Below, one piece after another: positions 6,452 through 16,099 of a stretch of 61,740 nucleotides of DNA. Location: contig CADBTQ010000071.1 in NCBI GenBank assembly GCA_902797685.1, positions 1 to 61,740 of the forward strand, given 5' to 3'. Under the pieces are notes generated by a model, which worked only from the letters and a program-made list of their open reading frames with translations, ran no database searches and had not been told where the DNA came from. This stretch comes from an uncultured Eubacteriales bacterium. Its GTDB lineage: Bacteria; Bacillota; Clostridia; Christensenellales; CAG-1252. How positions within the stretch are numbered: the first letter of the stretch is position 1; each line of letters starts with the position of its first letter. The position numbers and the translations under genes are program-made.

Positions 6452-9400
6452 ATGTTGTCATTAGCGTTATCAGCCGTGTACATCTTCGTTCTGTACGCCG
6501 TGGTCGGCGCCCTTTTGGTCATTGGCGCAGCGTCCGTCGTCGGTACGGTCGTGGCGGTCAACAAAGCCAAAAAGCAAAAGCCCCAAGAGGAGCAAGCCAA
6601 GCAAGCTGCCGTCGCGCCCACTCAACCCAAAGCGGTAGAGCCCAAGAAAGAGGAGCAACCCGTCAAGGAAGAGGAGCCCCAAGAGGAGCAAGTCGAAGAA
6701 GCACCCGTCGAGGAAGCACAACCCGAGGTACAAGAACCCGTGGAAGAGCCCTTGCAAGAGGAAATGCAAGAGGAAGAAGGCGAGGAAGCGCCTATCGTTC
6801 CTCTCGGTTTGGCCGAAGAAGAGGAGCCGCAAGAGGAAGAGCCCCAAGACGGAGAGGATTATCATACCTTTATCCGCTACCTCAGGTCGTTTGAGTCGAG
6901 GATCAGACAATCCAACGACAAGACCAAAAACTACTACTCCATCCTCAAAAACACCCTGCTCTCTTACAAACGGGTACATGCTCGTTTGAGTTGGAAGAAA
7001 GAGTCCTTCCGTTTGGGACGCGAGCTCAAAGCGATGATGACCGTGCGCGGCAAGACTTTGTGCTTGTTCGTGGCGCTCGACCCCAACGAGTTTGATCAAA
7101 ACATCTATCATCAACGCGACTTTTCGGACAAAGCCACCTATCAGGAAGTGCCCATGATGCTTAGGGTCAAGTCGGATCTGGGATTGAGACGCGCCATCCG
7201 CATCATCGAGATCTTGATGGAGAGAGCGGGAGCCGTCGTCGATCCCAAAGCGGTCAGCGTGGATTACGTGCCCGCCTTCCCGTACGAAGACGATCCCACC
7301 CTATTGGAGATGGGTCTTATCCGTATCGTCGGCACCCGTCGTAAGGTCGTGATGCAAGAGGGCGAGACGAGAGAAGAAGCCATCGCGCGTATCCAAGAGG
7401 AACTATTGCAAAATGACGTGGAAGAGGACGAAGTGGACGTCGTCAGCGCCGAAGAACAAGCGGAAGAAGACGAGGAAGAGGGAGTGCAAGTCACCCTGTC
7501 TCCCGACGAGTTCCGCGACTTTATCGCGTACAGCCGTTCGTTCGACGCCAAATTGAGGCAAGCGAGCGACCTCACCAGAGATTTTTATAACGAGATCAAA
7601 AACAAACTCCTCTCCTATAAGCGCATCCACGACAGGATGAGTTGGAAGAGAGAGTCCTTCCGTTTGGGACGCGCTCTCAAAGCCGCTTTGACCGTGCGCG
7701 GCAAGACCTTGTGCTTGTTCGTGGCGCTCGATCCCAACGAATACGACCAAAATATCTACCATCAACGCGACTTTTCGGACAAGACGTCGTATAAAGACGT
7801 GCCCATGATGCTTAGGGTCAAGTCCCATTTGGGTCTCAAACGCGCCCTCCGCATCATCGAGATCTTGATGGAGAAGTCGGACGTTCAACTCGACTCCAAA
7901 GCCGAGAGGGTCGATTATCTGCCCGCTTTGCCTTACGAAGACGATCCCACCTTGCTCGAGATGGGTCTCATCAAAAAGGTCATTCGTCGCCGCCGTATCA
8001 CCGTACTCGAGGGCGAGACGTTGGAAGAGGCTGTCGAACGTACCCAACAGGAATTGTTCGCCAAGGACGTTGACGAGGTAGAGGAAGAGGAACTCGCCCA
8101 AGAGGAAGAGCAACCCGCCGAAGAAGAAACTCCCGAAGAGCCTATTCAAGAGGAAGCGGCGGAAGAAATCGCCGAAGAGCCTGTCCAAGAGGACACTCCC
8201 GCCAAAGAAGAAACGATCGAGGAGCCCGTCGAAGAAGAAACGATCGAAGAGCCCCAACAAGAAGTCGAGGAACAACCCGTGGAAGAACAAGCGGAAGAAG
8301 AGAGCGGGGATACGCTCGAGTCCGCTGTCGCTCCCCTCGGTATGACGGAAGAAGAACAACCCCAAGAAGAGGCGCAACCACAAGAAGAGGTTGAAGAACA
8401 GCCCGAAGAGGCGGAGCAATCGCAAGAGGGAACTCCCGCCGAAGAGGAGAAGGTCGAAGAACAACCCGTTGAGGAGACTCAACCCGAGGAAGAACAACCC
8501 GAGGAAGCGGAAGAGCCCAAGCAAGAAGAGGTCGAGGAACAACCCCAAGAAGAGGTTGAAGAAACGCCCGAGGAAACGGTAGAAGAAGCGCCCGTCGAGG
8601 AAGAATCGGTTGAGGAACGACCCCAAGAAGAGCCTATTCAAGAGGAAGAAGAGCAACCCGCCGAAGAGCCTGCCCAAGAAGAAGTCCCTGCCGAAGAGCC
8701 CACCAACGAAGACTTGGCGGACGAGTTGGACGTAGACGTCGAGCCCGTTCATGCGGAACAGGAACAACCCATTGAGGAAGAGCCCCAACAAGAAGAAGTC
8801 GAAGAACAACCCGAGGAAGAACAAGAATTGCCTGCTCAAGAAGAGCCTTCCAACGAGGAATTGCTCGACGAATTGGACGTGGACATCGAGCCCGCTAAGC
8901 CGCAAGAGCCCGCCGAGGAAGAACAAGTTGAGCAACAACCCGAAGAGCCTATTGAAGAGGAAGAGGCGCAACCCGAGGAAGAGAGCGAAGATACGCTCGA
9001 GTCCGCTGTCGCTCCCCTCGGTATGACGGAAGAGGCGCAACCCCAAGAAGAGGCGCAACCCGAAGAAGAACAACCCGAGGAAGAAAAGGTTGAAGAGCAA
9101 CCCGAGGAAGAAAAGGTTGAAGAACAAGCGGTAGAAGAAACGCCCGCCAAAGAGGAAAAGGCCGAAGAGCAACCCCAAGAGGAAGAGCAACCGCAAGAGG
9201 AGATCAAGGAAGAGCCTAAGCAAGAAAAGGCACCCGTGATCGGCGGTCAACCTCTCCCCCAAGGATTGTACGACGAAGTGCCCGAAGAGCGCAAGGAAGA
9301 GCCTCAAGAAGAACAACCCCAAGAGGAGCCCAAACAAGAGGAAGAGTCCCAAAAGGAAGAGTTGTCCGAGGACGAAAAAGCCCTGCAAGCTTTGATGGCG

Positions 9401-9988
9401 GAAGGAGAAGAAGAGGAAGCCGAGGAAGAGCGCAAGCGCAAAGAGGCGGAAGAAAAAGCCCGCCAAGAGGACGAAAACCGCGTACCCTTGGAGCAGATCG
9501 TTGCCGATCCTCGCTTTAACGACTTTACGATGTTGCAAAAGAAGTTGTTTGCCGCCACGTCCAACCAACGCTATCTGTACAGCGAACTCAAAAACACCCT
9601 GTTGTCTTTCAAGAAGGTCAAATGCAAGGAGAGCAACGCGGGCGACAGTTTCCGCCAAGGCGGCAGATTGATCGCGCGTATCACCCTCAACAACGACACG
9701 TTGCGCTTGCACTTGTGTCTCAATCCTTCCCAGTACAACCCCAGACAGTATCACCATTACAGTTTGGAGAAGTACGCCGCTTACAAGGAAGTGCCCTTTA
9801 CCTTGGACGTGACCGACAGCGATCAACTGCAAACGGCGGTGGGTTTGATCAACGACGCCATGAGCAGCAAATACCTGTTGTACGTGGACAACAAGCGCGA
9901 ATACGTCGACTACGCCGCTTTGTACACCTTGGGACAAGACGGCTCCATCCCCGAGCAACCCAAATCCGCCGAGGAAGAAGAGGAATAA
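6452..9988 (+). CDS. Membrane-anchored acidic protein with three copies of an unrecognised cytosolic domain
   Basis: Residues 1-35 are one hydrophobic segment followed by KAKKQK, so the rest should face the cytoplasm. Most of the 1,178 residues alternate between E/Q/P-rich low-complexity linkers (roughly 36-135 and 520-1010) and three copies of a ~145-residue domain (about 136-293, 350-510 and 1014-1167). Copies 1 and 2 are very similar: LLSYKR.H.R.SWK.ESFRLGR, VRGKTLCLFVALDPNE, YHQRDFSDK, VPMMLRVKS and a terminal LLEMGLI. Copy 3 is diverged. The same domain ends the 2,132-residue surface protein at 47.3 kb. I know no function for it. A DTLESAVAPLGMT segment occurs twice in the linker and matches a dispersed DNA repeat. 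nadE follows after 3 nt. Confidence 0.9.
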   Translation: MLSLALSAVYIFVLYAVVGALLVIGAASVVGTVVAVNKAKKQKPQEEQAKQAAVAPTQPKAVEPKKEEQPVKEEEPQEEQVEEAPVEEAQPEVQEPVEEPLQEEMQEEEGEEAPIVPLGLAEEEEPQEEEPQDGEDYHTFIRYLRSFESRIRQSNDKTKNYYSILKNTLLSYKRVHARLSWKKESFRLGRELKAMMTVRGKTLCLFVALDPNEFDQNIYHQRDFSDKATYQEVPMMLRVKSDLGLRRAIRIIEILMERAGAVVDPKAVSVDYVPAFPYEDDPTLLEMGLIRIVGTRRKVVMQEGETREEAIARIQEELLQNDVEEDEVDVVSAEEQAEEDEEEGVQVTLSPDEFRDFIAYSRSFDAKLRQASDLTRDFYNEIKNKLLSYKRIHDRMSWKRESFRLGRALKAALTVRGKTLCLFVALDPNEYDQNIYHQRDFSDKTSYKDVPMMLRVKSHLGLKRALRIIEILMEKSDVQLDSKAERVDYLPALPYEDDPTLLEMGLIKKVIRRRRITVLEGETLEEAVERTQQELFAKDVDEVEEEELAQEEEQPAEEETPEEPIQEEAAEEIAEEPVQEDTPAKEETIEEPVEEETIEEPQQEVEEQPVEEQAEEESGDTLESAVAPLGMTEEEQPQEEAQPQEEVEEQPEEAEQSQEGTPAEEEKVEEQPVEETQPEEEQPEEAEEPKQEEVEEQPQEEVEETPEETVEEAPVEEESVEERPQEEPIQEEEEQPAEEPAQEEVPAEEPTNEDLADELDVDVEPVHAEQEQPIEEEPQQEEVEEQPEEEQELPAQEEPSNEELLDELDVDIEPAKPQEPAEEEQVEQQPEEPIEEEEAQPEEESEDTLESAVAPLGMTEEAQPQEEAQPEEEQPEEEKVEEQPEEEKVEEQAVEETPAKEEKAEEQPQEEEQPQEEIKEEPKQEKAPVIGGQPLPQGLYDEVPEERKEEPQEEQPQEEPKQEEESQKEELSEDEKALQALMAEGEEEEAEEERKRKEAEEKARQEDENRVPLEQIVADPRFNDFTMLQKKLFAATSNQRYLYSELKNTLLSFKKVKCKESNAGDSFRQGGRLIARITLNNDTLRLHLCLNPSQYNPRQYHHYSLEKYAAYKEVPFTLDVTDSDQLQTAVGLINDAMSSKYLLYVDNKREYVDYAALYTLGQDGSIPEQPKSAEEEEE
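8309..8346 (+). repeat. In-frame copy of repeat B in the acidic linker
   Basis: GATACGCTCGAGTCCGCTG... ending CTCGGTATGAC encodes DTLESAVAPLGMT in a linker otherwise built of E, Q and P. Confidence 0.75.
8989..9027 (+). repeat. Second in-frame copy of repeat B in the same gene
   Basis: Identical over at least 37 bp to the copy 681 bp upstream and encodes the same DTLESAVAPLGMT block. Confidence 0.75.
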
Positions 9989-9991
9989 TCA

Positions 9992-11896
9992 ATGAAACAA
10001 GGATTTATCGAAGTTTGCGCCCACTCCCCTTTGTTGAGAGTGGGCGACACTAAATATAACGCGCAACTGCTCGCCCAAACCATCTGCGAGGAAGCGGACA
10101 AGGGCGTGAGGATCGTCGTCACGCCCGAGTTGGGTTTGACCGGCTACACCGTGGGGGATCTACTCCTGCAATCCACCCTGCTTGCGGGCGCGATGGACGG
10201 GCTCGAGTACGTTGCCGAATCTACCGCCGATTGCGATTGCTTGGCGATAGTGGGTCTTCCCCTTACGGTGGACGGCAAACTCTACAACTCCGCCGCCGTA
10301 CTCCTGCACGGCAAGGTGCTGGGTGTGATCGCCAAAGGCAATATCCCCACGTACAGCGAGTTTTACGAGGGGCGCTATTTTGCCCCCGCGCCCAAAGAGA
10401 CTCGCACCATCCGCATTTTGGGACAAGAAGCGCCCTTTGGCGGGGCGATCGTGTTCCGCTGCGCCGATCTGCCCGATCTTGCTGTAGGCGTGGAGATATG
10501 CGAAGATCTGTGGATCCCCAATGCCCCGCACGCCAAGTTGGCGAAGGGCGGCGCGACCATCTTGTGCAATCTATCCGCCAGCGACCAAGTGGCGGGCAAA
10601 GCCAATTACCGCCGGCTGTTGGTGCAATCGGCGTCGGCAAGGTGTTTGGCGGGCTATATCTACTGCGACGCCCCCACCACCGAATCCACCCAGGACGTGG
10701 TCTTTTCGGCGCACGATATCATCGCCGAATCGGGCTATATCATGGCGGAGAGCAAACCCTTCGGCTTGGGACGCGCCAAGACCGAGATCGACGTCGCAAG
10801 GCTCAACTACGAGCGCAGACGAGTCAGCACGTTCACCACGTCCAACGAGGGGATCACCTACGTGGACTTTGCCTTTGACGGATTGAGCGAGGCGACCTTG
10901 ACGAGAGAGGTATCCCCCTATCCCTTCGTGCCCGACGATCCCGCCGCTCTTAGCGAACGCTGCGAGGAGATACTCGAAATGCAAGCGCACGGCTTGGCGA
11001 GACGGATCGAGCATACGGGGGCAAAATGTATGCTCCTCGGCGTATCGGGAGGGCTTGACAGCACGCTCGCTTTGTTGGTGTGCAAGCAAGCCTGCGAACT
11101 GTTGGGACGTCCTTTAAGCGATATCCATGCGGTCACTCTCCCCTGCTTCGGCACCACCGACCGCACCAAAAACAACGCGTTGGATCTCTGTCGCGCCTTG
11201 GGTGTACCCTGCCGCGAGATCAACATCGGGGAATCGGTCGCCAAACATTTGGCGGACATCGGACACGACCCCGCTGCCCGCGACGTGGCGTACGAAAACG
11301 CCCAAGCCCGCACCCGTACGATGGTGCTGATGGACTTGGCAAACCAAGAGGGCGGTTTTGTGGTCGGCACGGGCGATCTCAGCGAATTGGCGCTTGGTTG
11401 GTGCACCTACAACGGGGATCAAATGAGCATGTACGGGGTCAACGGCTCGGTGCCCAAGACTTTGATCCGCCACCTCATCGCGCACGTGGCAAGTCGGTCG
11501 GAAGAGGCGCTCAAGAGGGTGCTACTTGACGTGATCGACACCCCCATCTCCCCCGAACTGTTGCCCGCAAACGGGGGGCAAATCGTGCAAAAGACCGAGG
11601 AGATCGTGGGCAAGTACGACCTCAACGACTTTATCCTCTACTATATGATGCGTTGGGGATTTAGCCCCACCAAGATCGACAGACTGCTGTCCGTCGCCTA
11701 TCCCTCTATCGATCGAGAGGCGCGGAAAGAGGCGCTCAAGCGCTTCTATACCCGCTTTTTCTCCCAACAATTCAAGCGCAATCCCATGCCCGACGGCGCC
11801 AAAGTGGGTACGGTCGCCTTGTCCCCCCGCGGGGATTGGCGTATGCCCTCGGACGCCACCGCAAGGATCTGGCTGGACGAGATCGAAGAGTTGTAA
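9992..11896 (+). CDS. nadE: Glutamine-dependent NAD+ synthetase
   Basis: This 634-residue enzyme makes NAD+ from deamido-NAD, using ammonia released from glutamine. Its N-terminal nitrilase-type glutaminase domain shows the Glu-Lys-Cys triad at E46 (TPELGLTGY), K115 (VIAKGNIPTYSEFYEG) and C170 (GVEICEDLW). The C-terminal synthetase domain has the ATP-pyrophosphatase P-loop LLGVSGGLDSTLALL and the GTGDLSE segment. Length is normal for the two-domain type. It is cotranscribed with the preceding acidic membrane protein; the pairing has no obvious biochemical reason. pnuC at 37 kb supplies NAD precursors to the same pathway. Confidence 0.97.
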   Translation: MKQGFIEVCAHSPLLRVGDTKYNAQLLAQTICEEADKGVRIVVTPELGLTGYTVGDLLLQSTLLAGAMDGLEYVAESTADCDCLAIVGLPLTVDGKLYNSAAVLLHGKVLGVIAKGNIPTYSEFYEGRYFAPAPKETRTIRILGQEAPFGGAIVFRCADLPDLAVGVEICEDLWIPNAPHAKLAKGGATILCNLSASDQVAGKANYRRLLVQSASARCLAGYIYCDAPTTESTQDVVFSAHDIIAESGYIMAESKPFGLGRAKTEIDVARLNYERRRVSTFTTSNEGITYVDFAFDGLSEATLTREVSPYPFVPDDPAALSERCEEILEMQAHGLARRIEHTGAKCMLLGVSGGLDSTLALLVCKQACELLGRPLSDIHAVTLPCFGTTDRTKNNALDLCRALGVPCREINIGESVAKHLADIGHDPAARDVAYENAQARTRTMVLMDLANQEGGFVVGTGDLSELALGWCTYNGDQMSMYGVNGSVPKTLIRHLIAHVASRSEEALKRVLLDVIDTPISPELLPANGGQIVQKTEEIVGKYDLNDFILYYMMRWGFSPTKIDRLLSVAYPSIDREARKEALKRFYTRFFSQQFKRNPMPDGAKVGTVALSPRGDWRMPSDATARIWLDEIEEL

Positions 11897-11908
11897 ATCG
11901 TTATATAG

Positions 11909-11943
11909 CAAAAAGGCCTACGCACGCGCGTAGGCTTTTTGCT
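11909..11943. terminator. Bidirectional terminator between nadE and folA
   Basis: A near-perfect palindrome, AAAAAGGCCTACGC / GCGTAGGCTTTTT around ACGC, sits between convergent genes with A- and T-runs on opposite sides. Confidence 0.9.
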
Positions 11944-11955
11944 TGTCCATAATGA

Positions 11956-12456
11956 TTATAGCGGCTTGGGATCGTGGTTGATATAGGTGCAGAACTGGAT
12001 GCGATAGCCGTTGTCGTCAATGGGATCGGCTTTTTCCACCAACTCCCAATTGTCCAACTCGTCCAAATTGTCGAAGCGAACGTCCGCTTGCTTGACCGCG
12101 TCCACTTTGGTGATCAGCGCTTCGCTGCAATAGGGCAACATGGTGTGATAGAACATGGCGCCCCCCACCACGAAGGCTTGCTCGAGATTCTCCCCTTTGA
12201 GGACCTCTTTGAGCGCCTCCATACTGTGGACGATCACGCAGTCGTCTCTCTCCACGCCCTCGGGGGCGAGTACGATATTTTTGCGGTTTTTGAGGGGTTT
12301 GCTGCCCGGGAAGGAAAGCAGCGTGTTGTATCCCATCAAGATAGTATGCCCGCTCGTCAAGGCACGGAAGCGCAACAAATCCATAGGCAATTTGAACAAC
12401 AGGTCGTTTTTGGCGCCGATGCCCCAATATCTGTCTACTGCTACGATTACTTTCAT
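11956..12456 (-). CDS. folA: Dihydrofolate reductase
   Basis: DHFR reduces dihydrofolate to tetrahydrofolate with NADPH. The 166-residue product has the expected opening MKVIVAVDRYWGIGAKNDLLFKLPMDLLRFR (substrate loop and helix B), the NADPH segment HTILMGYNTLLS, and FVVGGAMFY. The usual catalytic carboxylate (Asp27 in E. coli) falls at the PMDLLRF segment. I chose the ATG at 12456 with GGAG eight bases upstream; an upstream in-frame extension lacks family similarity. No thyA neighbours it here. Its own promoter lies about 70 bp upstream. Confidence 0.95.
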   Translation of the reverse strand: MKVIVAVDRYWGIGAKNDLLFKLPMDLLRFRALTSGHTILMGYNTLLSFPGSKPLKNRKNIVLAPEGVERDDCVIVHSMEALKEVLKGENLEQAFVVGGAMFYHTMLPYCSEALITKVDAVKQADVRFDNLDELDNWELVEKADPIDDNGYRIQFCTYINHDPKPL

Positions 12457-12522
12457 GTCGTTTCTCCTAAGTGTGTTTCTCTCGCAACAGTACCTCGTTC
12501 TTTCCAAGATACCGTTTGGAAC

Positions 12523-12551
12523 AGTATATCATAAGAATTGCCTAATTGCAA
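12523..12551 (-). promoter_or_regulatory. folA promoter
   Basis: On the minus strand TTGCAA (12551-12546), 17-nt spacer, TATACT (12528-12523). It lies between the gltX stop and folA, so folA can be transcribed separately. Confidence 0.75.
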
Positions 12552-12564
12552 GACTAATTTTTAA

Positions 12565-13983
12565 TTATAGTCGCACAATGCTCCCCTTGATACGGGATAA
12601 AGAGGTCTCTTTGCCCAACAAAACCGCCATTTCGCTCGCACCGCCCGGGGTGACCGCACGACCGGCGATGGCGATACGCACGCACCACAACACTGCGCCC
12701 TTTTTGACGCCTAAGGTGGGAGCGAGTTCGCTCAAAGCACCCAAGATGGAATCGTTGTCCCAAGGGGTGTTTTCCAACACGGGCAACGCCGCCGTCAAGA
12801 TCGTCTTTGCCAAGTCTTTATCCGTTTTGTTCTTTTGGTGAACGAACAACTCGAGATCGTAGCCGTCCCACTCTTCCACAAAGTCGATCATCTCGGGAAT
12901 GTCGCCCAAGGTCTCCAGACGGGGTTGCAACAATTTGAAGATCAATTCCTCGTCGTACTTGCCGTAAGCTTTGCTCTTAGCAAAGAAGGGGCGAGCCGCC
13001 TCGGCAAACGCCTCGGGACTTAACGCCGTAATATACTCTTTGTTGAGCCAGCGCATCTTGACGGGATCGAAAATGGAGGGGCTTTGGCTCAGTCCGTCGA
13101 TGGAAAACTGCTCGATGAGATCGCTCATAGACAACTTTTCTTGGTTGCCTTTGGGACTCCAACCCAACAAAGCGATGTAGTTGACGATCGCCTCGGGCAG
13201 ATAGCCTTTGGAGACGAAGTCCTCGAAGTTGGCGTCCCCGTAACGCTTGCTGAGTTTGTGCTCGTGGTCGCGCATGATGGGCGCCAAGTGAATGTATTGG
13301 GGACGTTGCCACCCGAAAAAGTCGTACAACAGGTTGTATTGGGGGGTGGAAGACAAGTATTCGTTACCACGCAAAATATGGGTGATATTCATGCTGTGGT
13401 CGTCGATGACGTTGGCGAAGTTGTAGGTGGGCATACCGTCCGACTTGAGCATGATCATGTCGTCCATGTCCTTGTACGCCACCGCGATATGACCGTACAC
13501 CATGTCGTCGTATTCGGACACGCCGTCCGTCTCGGGCACGCGCATACGAATGACGTAGGGGTCGCCGTTATCCAAGTGGGCTTGCACTTCTTCTCTGCTT
13601 AGGTGCGCGCACTTTTTGTCGTACTTACCCACGCCGCCGTCTTTGACGTGACGATCTTGGCAGAAGCAGTAGTAGGCGTGACCCTTTTCCACCAATTCCA
13701 ACGCGTATTTTTTGTACAACGCCTTGCGTTGGCTTTGCACGTAGATCATCCCTTCCTTTTCCTTGCCGGGACCCTCGTCGTAGTCGATGCCCGCCATTTT
13801 GAGGGTGCGGAAAATAGCGTCGGTCGCCCCTTCCACGTAGCGGCCTTGGTCGGTGTCCTCGATACGAAGGATAAAGGTGCCGCCATGTTGTTTGGCGAAC
13901 AAATACGCGTACAACCCGGTACGCAGATTGCCCACGTGCATAAACCCGGTGGGACTGGGTGCAAATCTCGTTCTGACTTCCAT
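12565..13983 (-). CDS. gltX: Glutamate--tRNA ligase
   Basis: A class I aminoacyl-tRNA synthetase of 472 residues that charges tRNA with glutamate. The HIGH-type motif is FAPSPTGFMHVGNLRTG, the KMSKS-type loop is HKLSKRYGD, and LRIEDTD lies between them, all diagnostic. The cysteine/His cluster CFC...C inside the first half resembles the zinc-binding insert of many GluRS proteins. It starts 3 nt after typA, so the two form one transcript. Because the window also encodes an archaeal-type AspRS, indirect tRNA-Asn/Gln charging through GatCAB elsewhere in the genome is plausible. Confidence 0.97.
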   Translation of the reverse strand: MEVRTRFAPSPTGFMHVGNLRTGLYAYLFAKQHGGTFILRIEDTDQGRYVEGATDAIFRTLKMAGIDYDEGPGKEKEGMIYVQSQRKALYKKYALELVEKGHAYYCFCQDRHVKDGGVGKYDKKCAHLSREEVQAHLDNGDPYVIRMRVPETDGVSEYDDMVYGHIAVAYKDMDDMIMLKSDGMPTYNFANVIDDHSMNITHILRGNEYLSSTPQYNLLYDFFGWQRPQYIHLAPIMRDHEHKLSKRYGDANFEDFVSKGYLPEAIVNYIALLGWSPKGNQEKLSMSDLIEQFSIDGLSQSPSIFDPVKMRWLNKEYITALSPEAFAEAARPFFAKSKAYGKYDEELIFKLLQPRLETLGDIPEMIDFVEEWDGYDLELFVHQKNKTDKDLAKTILTAALPVLENTPWDNDSILGALSELAPTLGVKKGAVLWCVRIAIAGRAVTPGGASEMAVLLGKETSLSRIKGSIVRL

Positions 13984-13986
13984 ACT

Positions 13987-15810
13987 CTACTCCTTGTTGC
14001 GGAAGATCTGTTTCATCCGCATACTGTTGTTCATGATGATCTTGCGCATACGCAGGTTTTTGGGGGTGACTTCCAGTATCTCGTCCTCGCTCAAAAACTC
14101 GAGCATCTCCTCCAAACTGAATCGTCTGGGCGGGGTGAGGCGCAAGGCTTCGTCCGACGCCGCCGAACGCATATTGGTGACGTGCTTTTTCTTGCACACG
14201 TTGACCACGATATCCTCGTTGCGGGTGGTGTAACCCACGATCATGCCCTCGTACACGGGGACGTTGGGCTCCACGAACAGAGGGCCTCTCTCTTGGGCGT
14301 TAAACAAGCCGTAAGTGCTGGCTTCGCCCGTCTCGTAGGCGATCAAACTGCCCACGTTGCGGCGAACGATCTCGCCCTTGTACGCTTCGTATCCGCCGAA
14401 GAGGGTGTTCATCACGCCCTCGCCGCGGGTATCGGTCAAAAACTCGTTTTTGTAACCGATCAAGCCCCGTTCGGGCACGCGGAACTCGATGCGCACGCGG
14501 CTGCCCACGGGATTCATGGTGACCAACTCGCCTTTGCGCGCGCCGATCTTTTCCATGACCGCGCCCACCGACTCGGAAGGCACGTCCACGATCAACTGTT
14601 CGATGGGCTCCAACTTCTTGCCCGTCTCGCTGGTCTTGTACAGCACCTTGGGCATGGAGACCGCAAATTCGTACCCCTCGCGGCGCATGGTCTCGATGAG
14701 TACCGACAAGTGCATTTCGCCGCGGCCCTTGACGATAAACTCCTCGGTGGAGCGACCGTCCTCGACCTTGAGGGACACGTCTTTGAGCAGTTCGCGATAC
14801 AATCTGTCGCGAAGGTGGCGGCTGGTGACGAACTTGCCGTCTTGTCCCGCAAAGGGGCTGTCGTTGACGAGAAAGCGCATCTCCAGAGTGGGATCGCCGA
14901 TCTTGACGAAAGGCACGGCTTCCACTTGATCCAAAGCGCACACCGTGTTGCCGATGTTGATCCCCTCGATACCCGAAAAACAGACGATATCGCCCACTTT
15001 GGCGCTCTCGACGGGTACGCGTTTGAGTCCGTCGATCTGCATCAGGGTGACCAATTTGCTGCGGTAGGGCACGATATTGCCGTGATAATCGCACACCATC
15101 ACATCTTGACCGGTGTGGACTTCCCCGCGCTCGACTCTGCCGATACCGATACGACCCACGTACTCATTGTAGTCGATGGAACTGACCAACACTTGGGTCT
15201 TGCCCGTTTCGTCCCCTTGGGGCGGGTCGATATAATTGACGATGGTCTCAAACAAAGCGGTGAGGTCGGGACCTTGCTCCACGGTCAGACCGCTCGTACC
15301 CATACGACCGCTGCAATAGACGATAGGCGAGTTGAATTGATCCTCGGTGGCGTCAAGATCGAGCAACAGTCCCAATACTTCGTCCACCACGCGCTGGGGC
15401 TCGGCGTCCGCTCTGTCCACTTTGTTGACGCAGATGATGATCTTGTGGTTGAGTTCCAACGCCTTTTGGAGCACGAAGCGGGTCTGCGGCATGGGACCTT
15501 CCACCGCGTCCACCAACAAGAGCACGCCGTCCACCATCTTGAGCACCCGCTCCACTTCCCCGCCGAAATCGGCGTGTCCGGGGGTGTCGATGATGTTGAT
15601 CTTGATGTCGTGGTAGTAGGCGGCGGTGTTCTTCGCCAAAATGGTGATACCCCGCTCCCTTTCCAGATCGTTGCTGTCCATGACGCGGTCGGCAACTTGT
15701 TGGTTGGCGCGGAAGATACCCCCTTGTTTGAGCATTTCGTCCACCAAAGTGGTCTTGCCGTGGTCGACGTGAGCGATGATGGCGACGTTACGTAAATCGT
15801 TTCTGATCAT
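13987..15810 (-). CDS. typA: Ribosome-associated GTPase TypA/BipA
   Basis: A 607-residue translational GTPase of the EF-G family that binds the 70S ribosome and supports assembly or stress adaptation. Visible motifs are G1 [15 protein letters not shown], the switch-region RGITI, G3 [13 protein letters not shown]4 NKVDR and the TypA-specific C-terminal stretch with [17 protein letters not shown] and NTLFGGYE. Length and order match the family. ATG at 15810 follows AGGAG. It is the first gene of a typA-gltX operon. Confidence 0.97.
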   Translation of the reverse strand: MIRNDLRNVAIIAHVDHGKTTLVDEMLKQGGIFRANQQVADRVMDSNDLERERGITILAKNTAAYYHDIKINIIDTPGHADFGGEVERVLKMVDGVLLLVDAVEGPMPQTRFVLQKALELNHKIIICVNKVDRADAEPQRVVDEVLGLLLDLDATEDQFNSPIVYCSGRMGTSGLTVEQGPDLTALFETIVNYIDPPQGDETGKTQVLVSSIDYNEYVGRIGIGRVERGEVHTGQDVMVCDYHGNIVPYRSKLVTLMQIDGLKRVPVESAKVGDIVCFSGIEGINIGNTVCALDQVEAVPFVKIGDPTLEMRFLVNDSPFAGQDGKFVTSRHLRDRLYRELLKDVSLKVEDGRSTEEFIVKGRGEMHLSVLIETMRREGYEFAVSMPKVLYKTSETGKKLEPIEQLIVDVPSESVGAVMEKIGARKGELVTMNPVGSRVRIEFRVPERGLIGYKNEFLTDTRGEGVMNTLFGGYEAYKGEIVRRNVGSLIAYETGEASTYGLFNAQERGPLFVEPNVPVYEGMIVGYTTRNEDIVVNVCKKKHVTNMRSAASDEALRLTPPRRFSLEEMLEFLSEDEILEVTPKNLRMRKIIMNNSMRMKQIFRNKE

Positions 15811-15852
15811 AGTTTCTCCTAATAGTAATACAAATCCTTTTTTACCATAATA

Positions 15853-15881
15853 ATTATGCTATCACTCCTCTCAAAAATCAA
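15853..15881 (-). promoter_or_regulatory. typA-gltX promoter
   Basis: On the minus strand TTGATT (15881-15876), 17-nt spacer, CATAAT (15858-15853); leader about 35 nt. The remaining intergenic DNA up to 16020 shows no gene I can support. Confidence 0.65.
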
Positions 15882-16020
15882 CTAAATTGAGGAGGAAAAT
15901 CGCCAAGAACAAGCACTTTTTGCGTGAAGAAGGCACAAAAAAGCCTCGTTTGCGTCCGCTTGGCTCCGATCTTTGCGGCAAGCGCACTCAAGTATATCCG
16001 TCTGACGTCATCTTAACAAA

Positions 16021-16054
16021 AGTTCCCCGCGTTGAACATTCAACACGGGGAACT
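16021..16054 (-). terminator. Strong hairpin ending the glycolysis/phosphoesterase gene run
   Basis: A 16-bp stem (AGTTCCCCG.GTTGAA with TTCAAC.CGGGGAACT) with a 2-nt loop lies ~45 nt past the last gene. On the minus strand it is followed by TTTTGTTAAG, a modest U-tract. Confidence 0.8.
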
Positions 16055-16099
16055 AACCGTTGCGCCAAAGGGAAGGCGCAGCGAAACCGATCGTGGCGC

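Noticed and set aside
7403-9958. An 851-codon Leu/Phe-rich frame on the minus strand resembling a membrane protein
   Set aside because: It is the complement of GAA/GAG/CAA-rich linker codons (which read as TTC/CTC/TTG), so long hydrophobic strings arise automatically. No start signal is present.
13603-15795. Long plus-strand frames opposite typA/gltX and also opposite the phosphoesterase gene (18233-20119)
   Set aside because: Antisense shadows of conserved genes; no RBS, no family similarity.
15887-16020. A small plus-strand gene beginning after GAGGAGG near 15890
   Set aside because: No ATG at proper spacing and no coding character; the frame extends antisense into the phosphoesterase gene.
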